Shown one piece after another: positions 1-10,997 of a DNA stretch of 33,913 nt. Under the pieces are notes generated by a model. The model saw only the letters and a program-made list of their open reading frames with translations. It was not told the DNA's origin and did no database searches. Where the stretch lies: the NCBI RefSeq assembly GCF_000330505.1, contig NW_004191806.1, forward strand, positions 3,381 to 37,293, given 5' to 3'. Position 1 is the stretch's first letter. Each line of letters begins with the position of its first letter. A program made the translations under genes and the position numbers. The DNA is from Entamoeba invadens IP1 (taxonomy: Eukaryota; Evosea; Mastigamoebida; Endamoebidae).

Positions 1-2
1 TT

Positions 3-122
3 ATACATCCAAAAAAGAAAAGCAAGAAATGTGGAGTTCGTAATTTCTTTTCTGGCGAATTTCTGAGTAATATCAACACAACCGGCAGACCATTTAATAT
101 GGTTAATCACAGAAGTGTTTCA
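3..122 (+). pseudogene. possible transposase relic at the left edge
   Basis: One reading frame is open from the window edge to a TAG at 120-122 (about 39 codons). It includes the stretch NTTGRPFNMVNH, and a second short piece in another frame (about 150-205) reads KIDNQRFFENVK. The order 'RPF.MV' followed by a conserved 'I....FE..K' weakly resembles the middle of hAT-family transposases, but this is a memory-based impression from very little sequence. It could equally be the tail of an unrelated gene that starts outside the window. No start, end or terminal repeats are visible. Confidence 0.2.
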
Positions 123-2476
123 TAGTTATAAGGATTATGACACTTGATTGATTTAAGAAGCAAAGAAAAGATTGACAACCAGCGTTTCTTTGAGAATGTC
201 AAATGGTAAAAATTAATAAGAAATTTACTATTTATTTATGGTTTTTAATAAGCGATGGTCGATACTATATATTATAATATAAAAAACTGATATAGTAAAT
301 TTCCTTGTTGTATTTTTGGAATATCGTTAATTAGAAATCAGACTTTATACCTTAACTTGCATATCTTGGAAAGTCACTTCAATTGTTTTTATGTTTAAAA
401 TATTTTAAAAACTTATATTCTTATAGTCTGGAAACAAAAATGTCTATTTCAAAACATTTTAAATAGACAATTCTAACAATTTAACACATTAAATAACATT
501 AAACAAAATTCAAGTTCTCTAAATCTAAAATCGAAAAGACATTCCTTTAACAGGTTTTATTTTTTGTGTATTTTTTCTATTAATTTATTTCACCATAATA
601 CCGTTTTTGCTTCAATCTATTTTTTTGAATAAATAAAAATTAGCCTTACTATTTTTTATTAATATTAAACCATTTACTTTGAAAGTATTATTATGATAAT
701 ATTTTCATTTGATTTTATAAATTAATTATGATATTAATGTAATTATACCATTTTATCAATAGCAAATAACGACTTTGTAAAGGTACCAAAATTTTACTGT
801 TTTTAAACAACAACAAAAACGATGTTGTCCCGAAGATGATAGTTGGAGTAATAGTTCTTTACTTTCGACAAGTTGTTTAAGAAACAATATTCACAATTAT
901 TTTTTTGTCAAATTGAATATGTTTGAAAAATATATTATATTTGAAAGAACATATACAACGGTGTTTGTTTCGATAGTCTAATTGATCTTGTTATTCCGCT
1001 ATTTTTTATCACTAATTAATAATTAGTTTATTGTTTTTGAAACATAAAATATATTTTTTTTAAGAATTATATAGTTTGTTTTATTTTTCAAGATTGTTTT
1101 TCACCAACTCAGAATTTTGTTCATATCTCAAAAATAATCAAATTAAATTTTAGATAGATTTTTAGTAAAAAAGTTGAAACAATCACACCAATGCGTTGGA
1201 TAAAAACAACAGAACGTATTACGGAGAATTAAAAAAACGAAAAACAGACAAATCCGCAAACTATTATCTTTTCAATTCATTGAACTACAATAAACTGTGT
1301 TATAGAATGTATTACAACAATAAGTGAACATTTTTGTTATATGTAATGTATATATTAATTTATATATTCAATAACAATGACATTCAAGGTGGTTGGTATG
1401 TACTTGATAGTGAATCTGTTTTGGAAACTCCAAGTACATCGCCTAATACTAAAAATTTTATCGGCTTGAAAATATATGTCTCGGGATTTCTGGCGTTATG
1501 CTTGCGTAAATCCCGAAAAAATATAAAAATTATATCTTCGATATAATGTCTTATTTAAACTAGTTCTTATTTGTTAGTTGGTTTGAGTAATATCATTGTG
1601 CAGAAAAATGTTAAGAAAAAATAAAGCGGGCATGACAGTCTTTTTTAAAAGACCAAACGACAAAAAAAGAAAAAAAAGAACACTGCCTAATAAAAAAATT
1701 AACAGGGAAACAAGGAAACGTGTTAATTGATTATATCAATTAATCGTCAAAACACAACAAAAACTCCAAATACTATATAAAATAGATTATTTAATTAAAG
1801 ATACATTTATTGAAAATTAATTTTGCAATGTAGTTTCTTGTGTATATTTGTTTTGAAAAAAAAAATAAAACCGTTTAAAATACAATTTTTACAAAATTGG
1901 TTATTTATCAATCGTTGTTTTTTCGATCTTCAAAGCCTCGCGTTTTGAATTTGCGCAAATGCATAAATTGTCATCGCATAAAGTATTAATTATCATTATG
2001 TTATTTGCTATCAATTTTTATTGTTTGAAATATCATAAATTGATTTTTAATAAATTGTATTTTTTTGTAAAAAATATTAAAAATTGTTCGATTAATTTGT
2101 TTTGTGATTTTGATTAAAAAATCGACTTTTTTGATAATTTAAATTAATTTTTATTGTTTTCATATGAACCAAGGTTAGTCAATTGGTAAATCAGAATATA
2201 TAAATAATATTTTTTTTATGTAAAAATCAGCACCAAGAATCATTTTTCAAAAAATCCATAAATAGCATTTTTAAAGAAAATCATGTGTTTCAAAATATAT
2301 TTTTTGATCTTAGGCGAAAAAAAATCCAAATTGAAAGAAATTATGTTTAAGATATTTACCATCCTCAGAAAAATTAACAATCCTCATGAATCCCTTAAAA
2401 ATCAAAAAAGTAATAACATTTTGCATTTTGATCATTTTTGATTTAATTATAAAGTTTTTCGATTTTTGCCAACATT
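123..2476. other. AT-rich spacer, no supported gene
   Basis: No gene is supported here. A 67-codon open stretch with its first ATG at 1346 has no recognisable motif and lies over an inverted repeat, CGGGATTT (1482-1489) against AAATCCCG (1508-1515) with an 18-nt loop. A second perfect inverted repeat is TTAATTGAT (1723-1731) against ATCAATTAA (1735-1743). The rest is A/T-rich sequence with homopolymer runs. Confidence 0.6.
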
Positions 2477-2478
2477 TA

Positions 2479-2520
2479 CAGTTGACCAAATAATTATCAG
2501 AGACCAAATAATTGTAAGAA
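2479..2520. repeat. left terminal inverted repeat of the pogo-type element
   Basis: It pairs with 4940-4981. It contains ACCAAATAATT twice (from 2485 and from 2503), 18 bp apart. A third, looser copy, CACCAAATAATAG, lies just inside at 2581. The doubled motif is a good candidate for the transposase binding site. Confidence 0.9.
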
Positions 2521-3065
2521 GGATGTATTTCCCAATAATTACATAAAAAATACCATGTAAATAAGAAGTGAAAAAAGGTTCACCAAATAATAGTAAGACA
2601 CTTATTTTTGTTGCTTTCTAAAATAACCCAAAAAGAGATAAAAAATAACTTAAAATAATAAAATAATGTTGATCTTTTTGGACATTTTATTGTTTTCATT
2701 GTGGTTTACTCTGGAAATGTCTCGCCATAAAAGAAGTTCATAGTCCTCACTCCCCAATGGTTGTTTTTATAGGGGTTATTAATTGCAACAAAGCAACTTA
2801 ATGGAACTCGTTGTTTTTCCAATCTTTTTCTGTATGGTAAGGTTTGGTTTGTTGTCAATCTTTCGTCAATTACTTCTTGAAACCCTCGGTTTCAAACACC
2901 AAACCACAATTTAAAATACTCATTTAAAGAGAAGCTATTTAGACCCACTTAGTGTTTATCAGTTTATTGAGCGGGATATAGTTTTTTATTTTCTTTCACT
3001 GTTGTTCAAGGTGCGCAAATTAAAGAAGTTGTGAATGTCACAAAATCACAAAAAAACTTCACTTA

Positions 3066-4810
3066 TTATTTTTGCCGTTGCAGACGTTCTGGCACTGAAC
3101 TGAATGTCAAGTTTCTTGGAATAGAAACAAGAGGAAATTGTAGTTGATATGATTGCCCGTTAGAAACGTGTATTTCAGCTGGATTGATGGTGACATTTGA
3201 AGAACGATGAAACGTAGGAGAAACAAAATATCTATCTAACATCTCATTACGTTGGTCGCATTCTGCGTTTCCCATTCTTCTACAAACTCCTAAACTCCAT
3301 GTTGTATCACTACCTATATTATCATATGAGGATTTCTTCCTCGAAAATGATGGTAATATCTCATTTTCAGCTTTCAAATAATATATATTCTCTGAAAGTC
3401 TGACCTTGTAATTATTGACATCAGCCTCCTTAGGTTGGTAATACTCCGAAAAAGCTTTTAAGTTCAACAACGAGCCTGTGATGTTGTCCAAAACTCGGTC
3501 CATCTCAATATCACAAGATATTTCTCTTACCCGAGTAAGGGACATTTCTGTCATTTCGTCCATCTTAAAAAAGTCTTTGAACAGATCGTTAAGGCGTTCT
3601 TTTTCTTCATCGTTATTTATGGTGCTTAAATCCACAACTTCTATCTGTTGGCTCTCAAAATGTTGGGGTAAGTTGCTTACTCGTCTCACGGTAGTTGTCC
3701 CATTTATCGACTTTTTAACAACTCCAAAAAAGCACAGATCCAGCGGTTGCATCAAATAACTTGAATGTGGCGCATATGTGTGGAGCCGAATGTTGTTCGC
3801 GTATAACATCCCCAAAAGAACTCCATCTATATGTCCACTAAAATTATCCATTGCAATAGTTGCCCATTCCCCCAAAAGATTTAGAAGTGCCCTTTTCTTT
3901 ACAATCTTCACAACCAGATCGGCCATTTAATACACGAAAAGGTTTTTGGTCGCATATCCATTGGAAGAATAAAGAATCATTAGGTCTGGATATGAATTCT
4001 TCACTTCTGAGAAATAGCTCTTTTGACTCACAATCAAAGCGTACGAAGTTGGTTGTCCATCGGCAGAAATACAACATATTGCGGTTGAATGTTCAACTGA
4101 ACGACTGACTCCATAAGTTTTTGGGAAAGTTTCTTCGTATTGTTTAACGATAAGATGGAGTTTTTTTGTCTGCCCAGTCATTTGAACCCATCTCATCGAT
4201 GTTGAAAAAGCGCCGATGGGGTACCATCGACGGCTTTGAGATCATTCATGTTCTTTATAACTGATTCATAACTTAATTCAATTCGATGATAATCATCAGC
4301 ATTCATTTTTTTAAAGTGTAACCTAGTTTGTCTCTTAAATGATTGCGCACAGCTTCTCTTGTGATGTTTTCCAAATCAAAGTGTTTACTCAACAAGACCA
4401 CGATTCCAGTCAGCGAACAAATAAGCCCAAGTGAATGCAGTTTGTCCATCATACTGTTTATTTCATGATCCATATCCTTTGTTATCTTACCCTTTGGTCC
4501 ACGACGCACTTCTTCAACTTCCTTCTTCAATTGACAGTCGATTGCTCCACTTGAACAACCAAACATTAATCCTAAAAGCGAAAGCGATGAGCCGTCAATA
4601 CTTTTCAAAAACTTTATCTGCCCTCTTCTTGTTGTCAAATTAGAAAAACGACGTTTTTGAAAGCCGCCTCGAGCAAAATAACGGCTTTTTGTTGTTGTTT
4701 TCTTTTATTTTTTTTACGTGGAAAATGTTATCTGTCATTTGTTTCTTAGAAAATGCAAGAAGTCTTTGACAATTGAATGAAATGATTGGGTCTTCTTTTG
4801 GTTCAGACAT
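3066..4810 (-). pseudogene. broken pogo/jerky-type DDE transposase
   Basis: This gene would cut and paste the surrounding element. The likely start is the ATG at 4808-4810. Conserved pieces in order are: an N-terminal stretch with ARGGFQKRRFSNL (about 4640-4680); a DNA-binding region at 4638-4303; FFNIDEMG with the first catalytic Asp (about 4185-4205); AMDNFSGH with the second Asp (about 3845); and LMQPLDLCFFGVVKK with the third Asp (about 3735). There are 35 residues between the second and third Asp, giving a DDD triad as in the DDE_1 (pogo/CENP-B) family. Breaks seen: a frame change near 4690; frame changes between 4303 and 4196, including one in an A7 run near 4160-4170; and an in-frame TAA at 3927-3929. 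All three catalytic residues survive, so decay looks fairly recent. Confidence 0.85.
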
Positions 4811-4939
4811 GTTTTTTAAGTTGTTGGTTTGTTTTCATGTTTTTATATATTTAGCTTTTTTAAAAAATAAATAAATTGTTTCATGAAACCTATTTTAATA
4901 TAGTTCTTGATTAAAATTATAAAACTATTTTTATTTTAT

Positions 4940-4981
4940 TTCTTACAATTATTTGGTCTCTGACTATTACTTGGCCAACTG
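4940..4981. repeat. right terminal inverted repeat of the pogo-type element
   Basis: Reverse complement of the left end, with 4 mismatches in 42 bp. The outer copy of the doubled motif has degenerated (CCAAGTAATAG) while the inner copy is intact (ACCAAATAATTG). Confidence 0.88.
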
Positions 4982-6176
4982 TAATTATTATTGCAATTGA
5001 TGTTAAAAAAATGAATAAAAAACAAAAAAGAACAAAAAAATCTAACAATAACCAATATCATTAAATTATTTTTTCGAAAAATAAAAAAATTCAAATGTTA
5101 CTTTTGTTGTTTTTTAATAAATATAAACATGTTTGATGAAACATTTATTTTTCATCGTAAGCTGATACGTTAATATAAGTGAAAACAACATAAAAATAAC
5201 AAAATTTTATTTTAGAATTGACAAACAAATATATTATTATTTGACGCACATTATAAAAACGATTGGCGCTTTTTGTTTAAAATCGTTGATTATCATTTAC
5301 TATTATATATCATTTTAAAATTAACTAATATACTTATCAATTAATGTAATGAAAAGAATCATAGATTGTTTGTAAGTGATATTTAATTTTTGTTTTTGTA
5401 CTTATTTCAAATAAACATTATTTTCATTTAATAAAAGAAATATTGTCGAGTAAAAATATACGGTTTATTTCATAATTATTCAATAAATATTGCAAAACAA
5501 TGTTACTTGACATATTAAGTCTCAAATTAAAGTTGTTATTATTTTAAGAATATGTCTGATAGATAAAATCGAAATAATATAATCATAATTATCATATTTA
5601 ATTATCAAAAATATAACGATTTAAATTCATATTTATTTTATTACATTTGTTTTGTTTTGAAATATAATGTCTCAAATTATAATAAGTATTTTCAAGCGCA
5701 TTTTCAAAAGAAAATAAACAGATTGTTACAAATTATTGTTGGAGTTAATTAATCCAAAACAAGGTTGGATGTTGAACAAATGATATTTCGATATTTGTTG
5801 CTAATAAAAATAAATTGAATTAATTATGAGCATTCCTCAATGTATTTTATATCATATTTTTTAATATATATCCTAGATTTTTAAATAATATGTTTTTGAT
5901 TTGTACCTTTTTTATTAAATATGGTGTTGTTATCGTTTAAGTATTTATTAAAACATGTTTTGTGTAAATTGTTTTTTATTTATGATAAGTAATAAATATA
6001 TTTACAATAAGATAAATATTGCCGCTCATTGTAATGATTGTAAAAAAAAATCTTTATTGAATTTTTCATTTTTTTTTTCAAAATGCAGAAATTTTTTTGA
6101 CCAAAAACATTAAAATGATATTTATAAAAAATATTCTTTATAAACAAAACCAAAATTCTAGAACTTAAATAGTTCT

Positions 6177-6201
6177 ATTTGGTGAAACGGTTTCACCAAA
6201 T
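6177..6201. repeat. 12-bp perfect palindrome with 1-nt spacer
   Basis: ATTTGGTGAAAC (6177-6188) is the exact reverse complement of 6190-6201. The right arm continues into CACCAAATAAT, identical to 11 bp at 2581-2591 just inside the pogo-type element, so it might be a leftover transposon end. The match is too short to prove this. Confidence 0.6.
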
Positions 6202-7202
6202 AATTTACCAAAACATAAATTTTCAGTAAAATTATCTCAAACATTCTTCTTTTTAAGTATAAAATTGATTAAATAATTTTAACATTCTAACTTGATAAAT
6301 GTCAACAATTTATATAATTTTCATATAAAATATTATAAAAGTCAAACTCAAGCAACAAACAAATATTTTTAACTTGCCTTATTATTTATTTCTAATTTCT
6401 TATTTCTTATTATTTGTTATTTATAAGTAACTCTAATTCATAACAATTGTAATCAAAGAAAACACCTTTATTCTTAAAAGATTAAATTTAAAATTAAATG
6501 TGAAATTATAACAAAAAGTTTAAAAATTTATTGATGATTATGCAACAATTTGTTTTCTTATTATAATTTCTACACTTTTTCAAAAAGGAACCTTTTATTA
6601 TTTTTATTAAAATTGTATATTATAATTAAATTAAAATAAAACGAGCATCTTTATGATAAACGAAATCAACATTTTTCAAAACAATCAATGTTTACAAAAA
6701 TTTTATGAAACACAAAAAATGCCAACTTTGTTCTATTGATCAAAAAAATCAAAATACAGTATAAATAACTCAATAAAAATGGTTTCATTCTAATACTAAT
6801 ACTTCTTCAAACGAAGTTTTAAAGAAGTAATATTATTATTTTATGATTATAATAATAAGACTTCAATTATTATAATTTAAATCTCTCGTAAAAAGTCTGT
6901 CTTAATTGATATAACTATATTCTATTATAAACAACTATTTATTATTGGTTTCTATATTTATTATTATGATTCATAAAAATATCAAGCTGAACAAAAAATT
7001 CAATAATAATGTCAAGACGCTTTTATTTGTAATTAAAACCGGAAATTATACATGTAATACATTAAAGTAATGGCTGTAATGGTTCTAATTATGTTTTCAC
7101 TTTGACACTTTCACATGGAAAATAATTCAAATTACTGGCGGATAAATAAAAGACAAGCTGCTTTGAACAGTTTTTGCAAATTGTTAGTAATTTGAAAGAT
7201 GT

Positions 7203-7233
7203 ACCAAGTTCAAATTTGTTGTTTGAACTTGGT
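7203..7233. repeat. 12-bp perfect hairpin, 7-nt loop
   Basis: ACCAAGTTCAAA (7203-7214) is the exact reverse complement of 7222-7233, separated by TTTGTTG. It stands alone in the gene desert and is less A/T-biased than its surroundings. A small structured RNA or a transposon scrap are both possible, and nothing decides between them. Confidence 0.6.
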
Positions 7234-8942
7234 TGCCTCTAAGTGTTTCTTTTAAAGTTTTGATCATTTAATTTAATTGTATTGATCATATAACTGACTA
7301 AATGATTTGTTTGATTTTGATTTCGTTGTCTTTTATGTTTGCTAAATCATCATTATAATTACAACAAAGTGTCTTTGCCAATAACTGTTTTGGTATAAAT
7401 TTCAGTGATCTTTTGCGATAAAGCTTTGCCCTAGTAATTATTCTTGTCGTCCCTTAATCCATAACAATTTAATTACTTAATTATTATAAAATAATTATTA
7501 CTTTATTTATACTAATAATTCAACAAGTTAATTAATTAATATTATATTAAATTAAATTGATCAATTTTTATAATCATTAGTAACATACATATTAATTATT
7601 TTTCAAATATTTTTGTTTTTCAACAGTCATACTTAATTAAAGTGTTGTATATTTTGTTGATGTTAAACAACGATTTTAAAACAAGGTCAACAAAAAAATT
7701 ATTAAAAGTCAGTCATAAAAACAAATATCAAACAACAAAGTTTTAAAATAAAAAAATACAAACTTCTTAACACTTAAAATAACGCCCTTGTTTTTTGATT
7801 GACGTGTTATTATTGGGAAATTAATTCAATTTCTGATGATTATAAACTAAAAAACATTCTGAAGTGGTTTACTTATTAAAATTTCAATCAATTTATTGAA
7901 AAGGTATTTTAAATAATTTATACCTAAAATTAAACTATATTGGGGTTTTTTGATTTTTTGTCAATTAATAATAAAACAAAAATAGACTAGAATAATAAAT
8001 AATAATAATAAACAAAAATAAAAGTTGCCTATACTTTTAAAACAAAACAACACAATATATTTTTGTTTATTTTCATTTTTATATGTTGAAACAGTGGCAT
8101 AAATTAATCAGATAATCCAAAAACAATTTTAACATTTGAAATTAATAAAGTATAACATAACACAACCCGATATCAAGTAAAAGTATTGTTTATTAAAACT
8201 GTCGAATTATAGAGTTTTATTTATTAAACACATAAACAAAAAATAATTTTCAACAACACGTTTTGAAATCAGTAAAAAATGTTGTAATATTAACTAAATT
8301 ATCCAGATCTTTCCCCCCCAAAATAAAAATTTATTGGGATAGAAGGTTACTAAAAAACTTTTTTGTTATTAAAATGGAAACTAGATTGTTATTCCATTTT
8401 GAAAGATATTAAAAAATTCCACAATCATAAGTTGACAAATTGACGTTTTCAATCAAAACACCTTTTGAATTCTATGCAGGTCAATAAGGAGATCCAATTG
8501 TCCATTTATCAAATTTTAAACAATTTAAAAATTTTAAAAAATACTTGTTTTAAAATACAATTTCTAATATTTGAATCTTGTTATTAATTAAAATTTGTTA
8601 ATTGTTATTAATTGAATAGAATAATTTGGAAGCAAAATAAAACAAAACATATTTATATATATTCTACAAAAACATTCCAATTAAAAAATTGTACACTTCT
8701 TTAAAAACAAAACCAGTTTTTATTATTAACACAAGTTTTTCTAAAATAAGTGTTGTCTAATTTGAATTGTACTATCTGTGCTACATATACTCAAGGTTTA
8801 ATAAAATAAGAAACATTTATTATCTAAATACTAAATGTTAGACATTTAATTACGTTTTTTGATTATTAAACTTAAAGTACCAAAAAGTTTATAATAGATG
8901 AAAATAAAATATTATAAATAACTAAAAAACAAATATCAAAAA

Positions 8943-8993
8943 GACAACGTGGCCGAGTGGTCCAAGGCGTAAGTTCAAATCCTGCCGTAGTCG
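8943..8993 (+). pseudogene. tRNA-Ser/Leu-like remnant lacking the anticodon arm
   Basis: The 5' part GACAACGTGGCCGAGTGG plus TCCAAGGCG gives an acceptor strand and a complete D arm of the class II (Ser/Leu) type. It is followed directly by a T-loop half (GTTCAAATCCTGC) and the 3' acceptor strand CGTAGTC. GACAACG pairs with CGTAGTC at 6 of 7 positions. The anticodon stem-loop, variable arm and 5' T-stem strand are missing, as if about 35 nt had been cleanly deleted. It cannot be a decoding tRNA. The D arm resembles tRNA-Ser more than tRNA-Leu, but the anticodon that would settle this is gone. Confidence 0.7.
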
Positions 8994-9054
8994 TTATATT
9001 ATTTTATTTTGGATGATAAAAAACCAAAATATATTGGTTGTGTATAAAACAAAA

Positions 9055-9125
9055 TGCATTTGCCGGGACTCGAACCCGGATCTCCACCTTGGAAGGGTGG
9101 AATTCTGCCCTTAGACCACAAATGC
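9055..9125 (-). tRNA. tRNA-Gly (anticodon UCC)
   Basis: This is a complete 71-nt cloverleaf on the minus strand. The acceptor strands GCATTTG and CAAATGC pair perfectly. The T arm GGGTTCGAGTCCC is canonical. The anticodon stem TCCACC/GGTGGA holds the loop CTTCCAA with anticodon TCC, which reads GGA. The discriminator base is A, and CCA is not encoded, as expected for a eukaryotic nuclear tRNA. The strand-downstream flank is T-poor, so the Pol III terminator must lie further into the AT-rich spacer. Confidence 0.95.
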
Positions 9126-9446
9126 TTATTATATTTAAAAAACAATAACGACGCTTTATATCACATAATTTAAATCACAAATAAAGCAAAATCAATGGAT
9201 TATTTTGTGTGATATTCGATACACAATCAGTTATAATCATGTTTCAAACAATTATCAACAAAAAAACAGTTTTATTAATCAATTTATTATTTTAATTTGT
9301 TATTATTATTATTGTTTTTATTACAAAACTTCTTTTTGATATTAAATTGTAATTGTTCAAAAGATACTTATTATCTGTTTATACTTTAAATAATGAAATA
9401 GTTTTAAATTGAGATTTTCAACAGACCAATATATCGATGATAAAAA
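9126..9446. other. AT-rich spacer between two tRNA genes
   Basis: There is no gene here. The sequence is made of TTATTA and TTTAAA tracts that could serve as Pol III terminators and promoter spacers for the flanking minus-strand tRNAs. Confidence 0.5.
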
Positions 9447-9529
9447 TGGTCCCGGCGGGGATCGAACCCGCGACCCTCGCATAACTCTATTCTATAAGTA
9501 CGATGCACTACCGACTGTGCTACGGGGCC
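9447..9529 (-). tRNA. tRNA-Ile (anticodon UAU) with a 10-nt intron
   Basis: This is an 83-nt minus-strand gene; the mature tRNA would be 73 nt. The anticodon stem TCGTA pairs with TGCGA (one G-T). The loop starts CTTATA, putting the anticodon TAT at 9494-9496. A 10-nt insertion, GAATAGAGTT (9483-9492), follows position 37, the standard place for eukaryotic tRNA introns. The T arm GCGGGTTCGATCCCCGC is canonical. The acceptor strands GGCCCCG/CGGGACC have one C-A mismatch at the third pair, where a T would restore pairing. It may still be functional. Tyr was considered, but the intron-spliced loop reads TAT, not GTA. Confidence 0.88.
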
Positions 9530-9707
9530 TTTTTAATTTTATGAAATAAATGTTTAATGTTTTATTGACATACTTTAAAATTAAATAATTATTTTTCATT
9601 AATTATATAACCAAATCAAAAACCGACACTGCTGAGATTTGTTATTTAATATATAGGTTTTATTATCACTGTTTTTGAGTTTACGTTCTTTTTTGTTATA
9701 AAATACA

Positions 9708-9780
9708 CTGAAAGGGAATTGAACTCGGAAACAGTGGTCTGGAAATAGAAACCTCGCAGCATTGGCCTTAGTGCTTTCTA
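9708..9780 (-). pseudogene. possible degenerate tRNA
   Basis: The minus strand has a tRNA-sized 73-nt block. It shows a plausible D arm (GCA CTAAGGCCAA TGC), a 5-bp stem GGTTT/AGACC around an 8-nt loop where the anticodon should be, and GAGTTCAATTCCC like a T loop. GAAAG near the 5' end can pair with CTTTC near the 3' end. The T stem pairs poorly and the loop is one base too long, so it is either a decayed tRNA or a chance resemblance. Its position 180 nt from two real tRNAs favours a relic. Confidence 0.35.
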
Positions 9781-10049
9781 AAATAATATATATTCTATTC
9801 ATATTGACTCTTCGATAAACATGTGTACCAAATGTTATTCAATGTGTGAATTGAATGGGTTTAATACATTTATCAGAGTATGTCAAACACGTGTTGATAA
9901 ATAAACTATAATAACAAATTCAAATACAGAGTATGGGTTATGTTTTTATTTTGATTAAAATTCTGAAACGAGCTCAAAAACAACAAGAAAATGCTACAAA
10001 TGTTACCTGGTTATTACCCACAATCTGTTTTACCATTTATTTGTTAACA
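9781..10049. other. AT-rich spacer
   Basis: No gene is supported. The stretch leads into the cysteine-rich relic that follows. Confidence 0.4.
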
Positions 10050-10875
10050 ATGAGATGAGACATGTGGAAACAATTGTGATAAACAATGTGAGTATTGTAT
10101 TTCATGTAAATTTGGTTACAATTTAAAACTTGATGGGAATTCGCTTAAATGCGAGTTGTGTCAGCATTTGATTCCAATTGTCAAACACGTGCTTCCAATA
10201 GAAAAAAACGTGTATAACTTGTAAAGATAAAAACAGTAATGGGATTTACAATCAGTGTGTTACAAATATATCGCGTTTCAAAGCACAAAGACTGACTAAT
10301 GTGAGAGCTGTTCGACATTTTACTTCAACTGCATTACATGCTTATCAGACTCAACAAAGAAATGTAATGTCTGCAAAGCAGAGTATTATTCAAAGAAATC
10401 TGGCGACTTCAAGTGTCAAAGCTGTGACTCAAAATGTGGTGGTAAATGTGACACAACAACAGGAATATGCACTGGGTGCAAAAGTGGATATGTTCTAACA
10501 TCACCAATCACAAACAAGTGTGAGACTTCCAAGCTATTAACACAAATTGTGCTGAGTGTGAAACAGACCAACGAAAGTGCATCAACTGTCAAAGTATCCA
10601 TCAACTGTAAATCACACACATTTTGATTGCGACGCAAGTTGTAACGGGCAGTGCAACACATCAACTGGTGTCTGCACAAGATGTGCAACAATTTACATTT
10701 TTGATGATATACCAAGCAAATCATGTGTGTTGTATGCAAATCATTTTACATAACTTTCATCCCATGTTCACCAGACTTTTCGAGAAAGTGCAACGTTTGT
10801 GCAAATGGGTACAATTCGACGAGGCATTTGGAAAATGTGTTGCTTGTTCCACAATTTCTAAATATTATTTAAATT
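10050..10875 (+). pseudogene. decayed cysteine-rich (CXXC) surface-protein gene
   Basis: Several plus-strand pieces in different frames give dense CXXC repeats: CGNNCDKQCEYCISCKFGY (from about 10062); KCNVCKAEYY and CGGKCDTTTGICTGCKSGY (about 10355-10490); CAECETDQRKCINC (about 10550-10590); FDCDASCNGQCNTSTGVC (about 10622-10680); and KCNVCANGYN and KCVACSTISKYYLN ending at a TGA near 10875. This pattern matches the ectodomain repeats of Entamoeba CXXC-rich surface proteins and transmembrane kinases, such as the gene at 30678-33913. No transmembrane segment or kinase domain is found after it. At least four frame changes make it a pseudogene. It could derive from a secreted cysteine-rich protein or from a truncated kinase copy. 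Confidence 0.75.
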
Positions 10876-10997
10876 GATTTAATAATTCCTTTTTAAATTA
10901 CTTAAAATAATTATGTAATAAAAAACTTTGTAAATAACATTTCATATAAAGAGCAACTCGACTAATACAAAGTTTATGCTTGTTCGTGTGTTGGAAA

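Larger units (their letters stand above)
2479..4981 (-). mobile_element. pogo/Tigger-type DNA transposon, complete but dead
   Basis: The element is 2,503 bp, bounded by a TA dinucleotide on each side (2477-2478 and 4982-4983). Its 42-bp terminal inverted repeats match at 38 of 42 positions and begin CAGTTG(A/G)CCAA. TA target duplication and a CAGT start are typical of the pogo branch of the Tc1/mariner superfamily. The only coding content is the minus-strand DDE transposase remnant at 3066-4810, which has several frame breaks, so the copy cannot encode its own transposase. The ends remain well matched and could in principle be recognised by a transposase made elsewhere. Confidence 0.88.
4984..8942. 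other. 4-kb AT-rich gene desert
   Basis: I see no coding stretch with protein-like composition on either strand, only short open frames rich in Ile, Asn, Lys and Phe. There are many AT homopolymers and TTATTA-type simple repeats. The only ordered structures are the palindrome at 6177-6201 and the hairpin at 7203-7233. Such spacers commonly flank tRNA genes in Entamoeba, and tRNA genes begin right after this one. Confidence 0.6.

Noticed and set aside
1334..1546. 70-codon open frame
   Set aside because: There is no recognisable motif, the frame lacks an ATG at its beginning, and it overlaps an inverted repeat; chance is sufficient.
3478..4643. Plus-strand open frames over the pogo-type transposase
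   Set aside because: They are the antisense of conserved transposase motifs, with no independent support.
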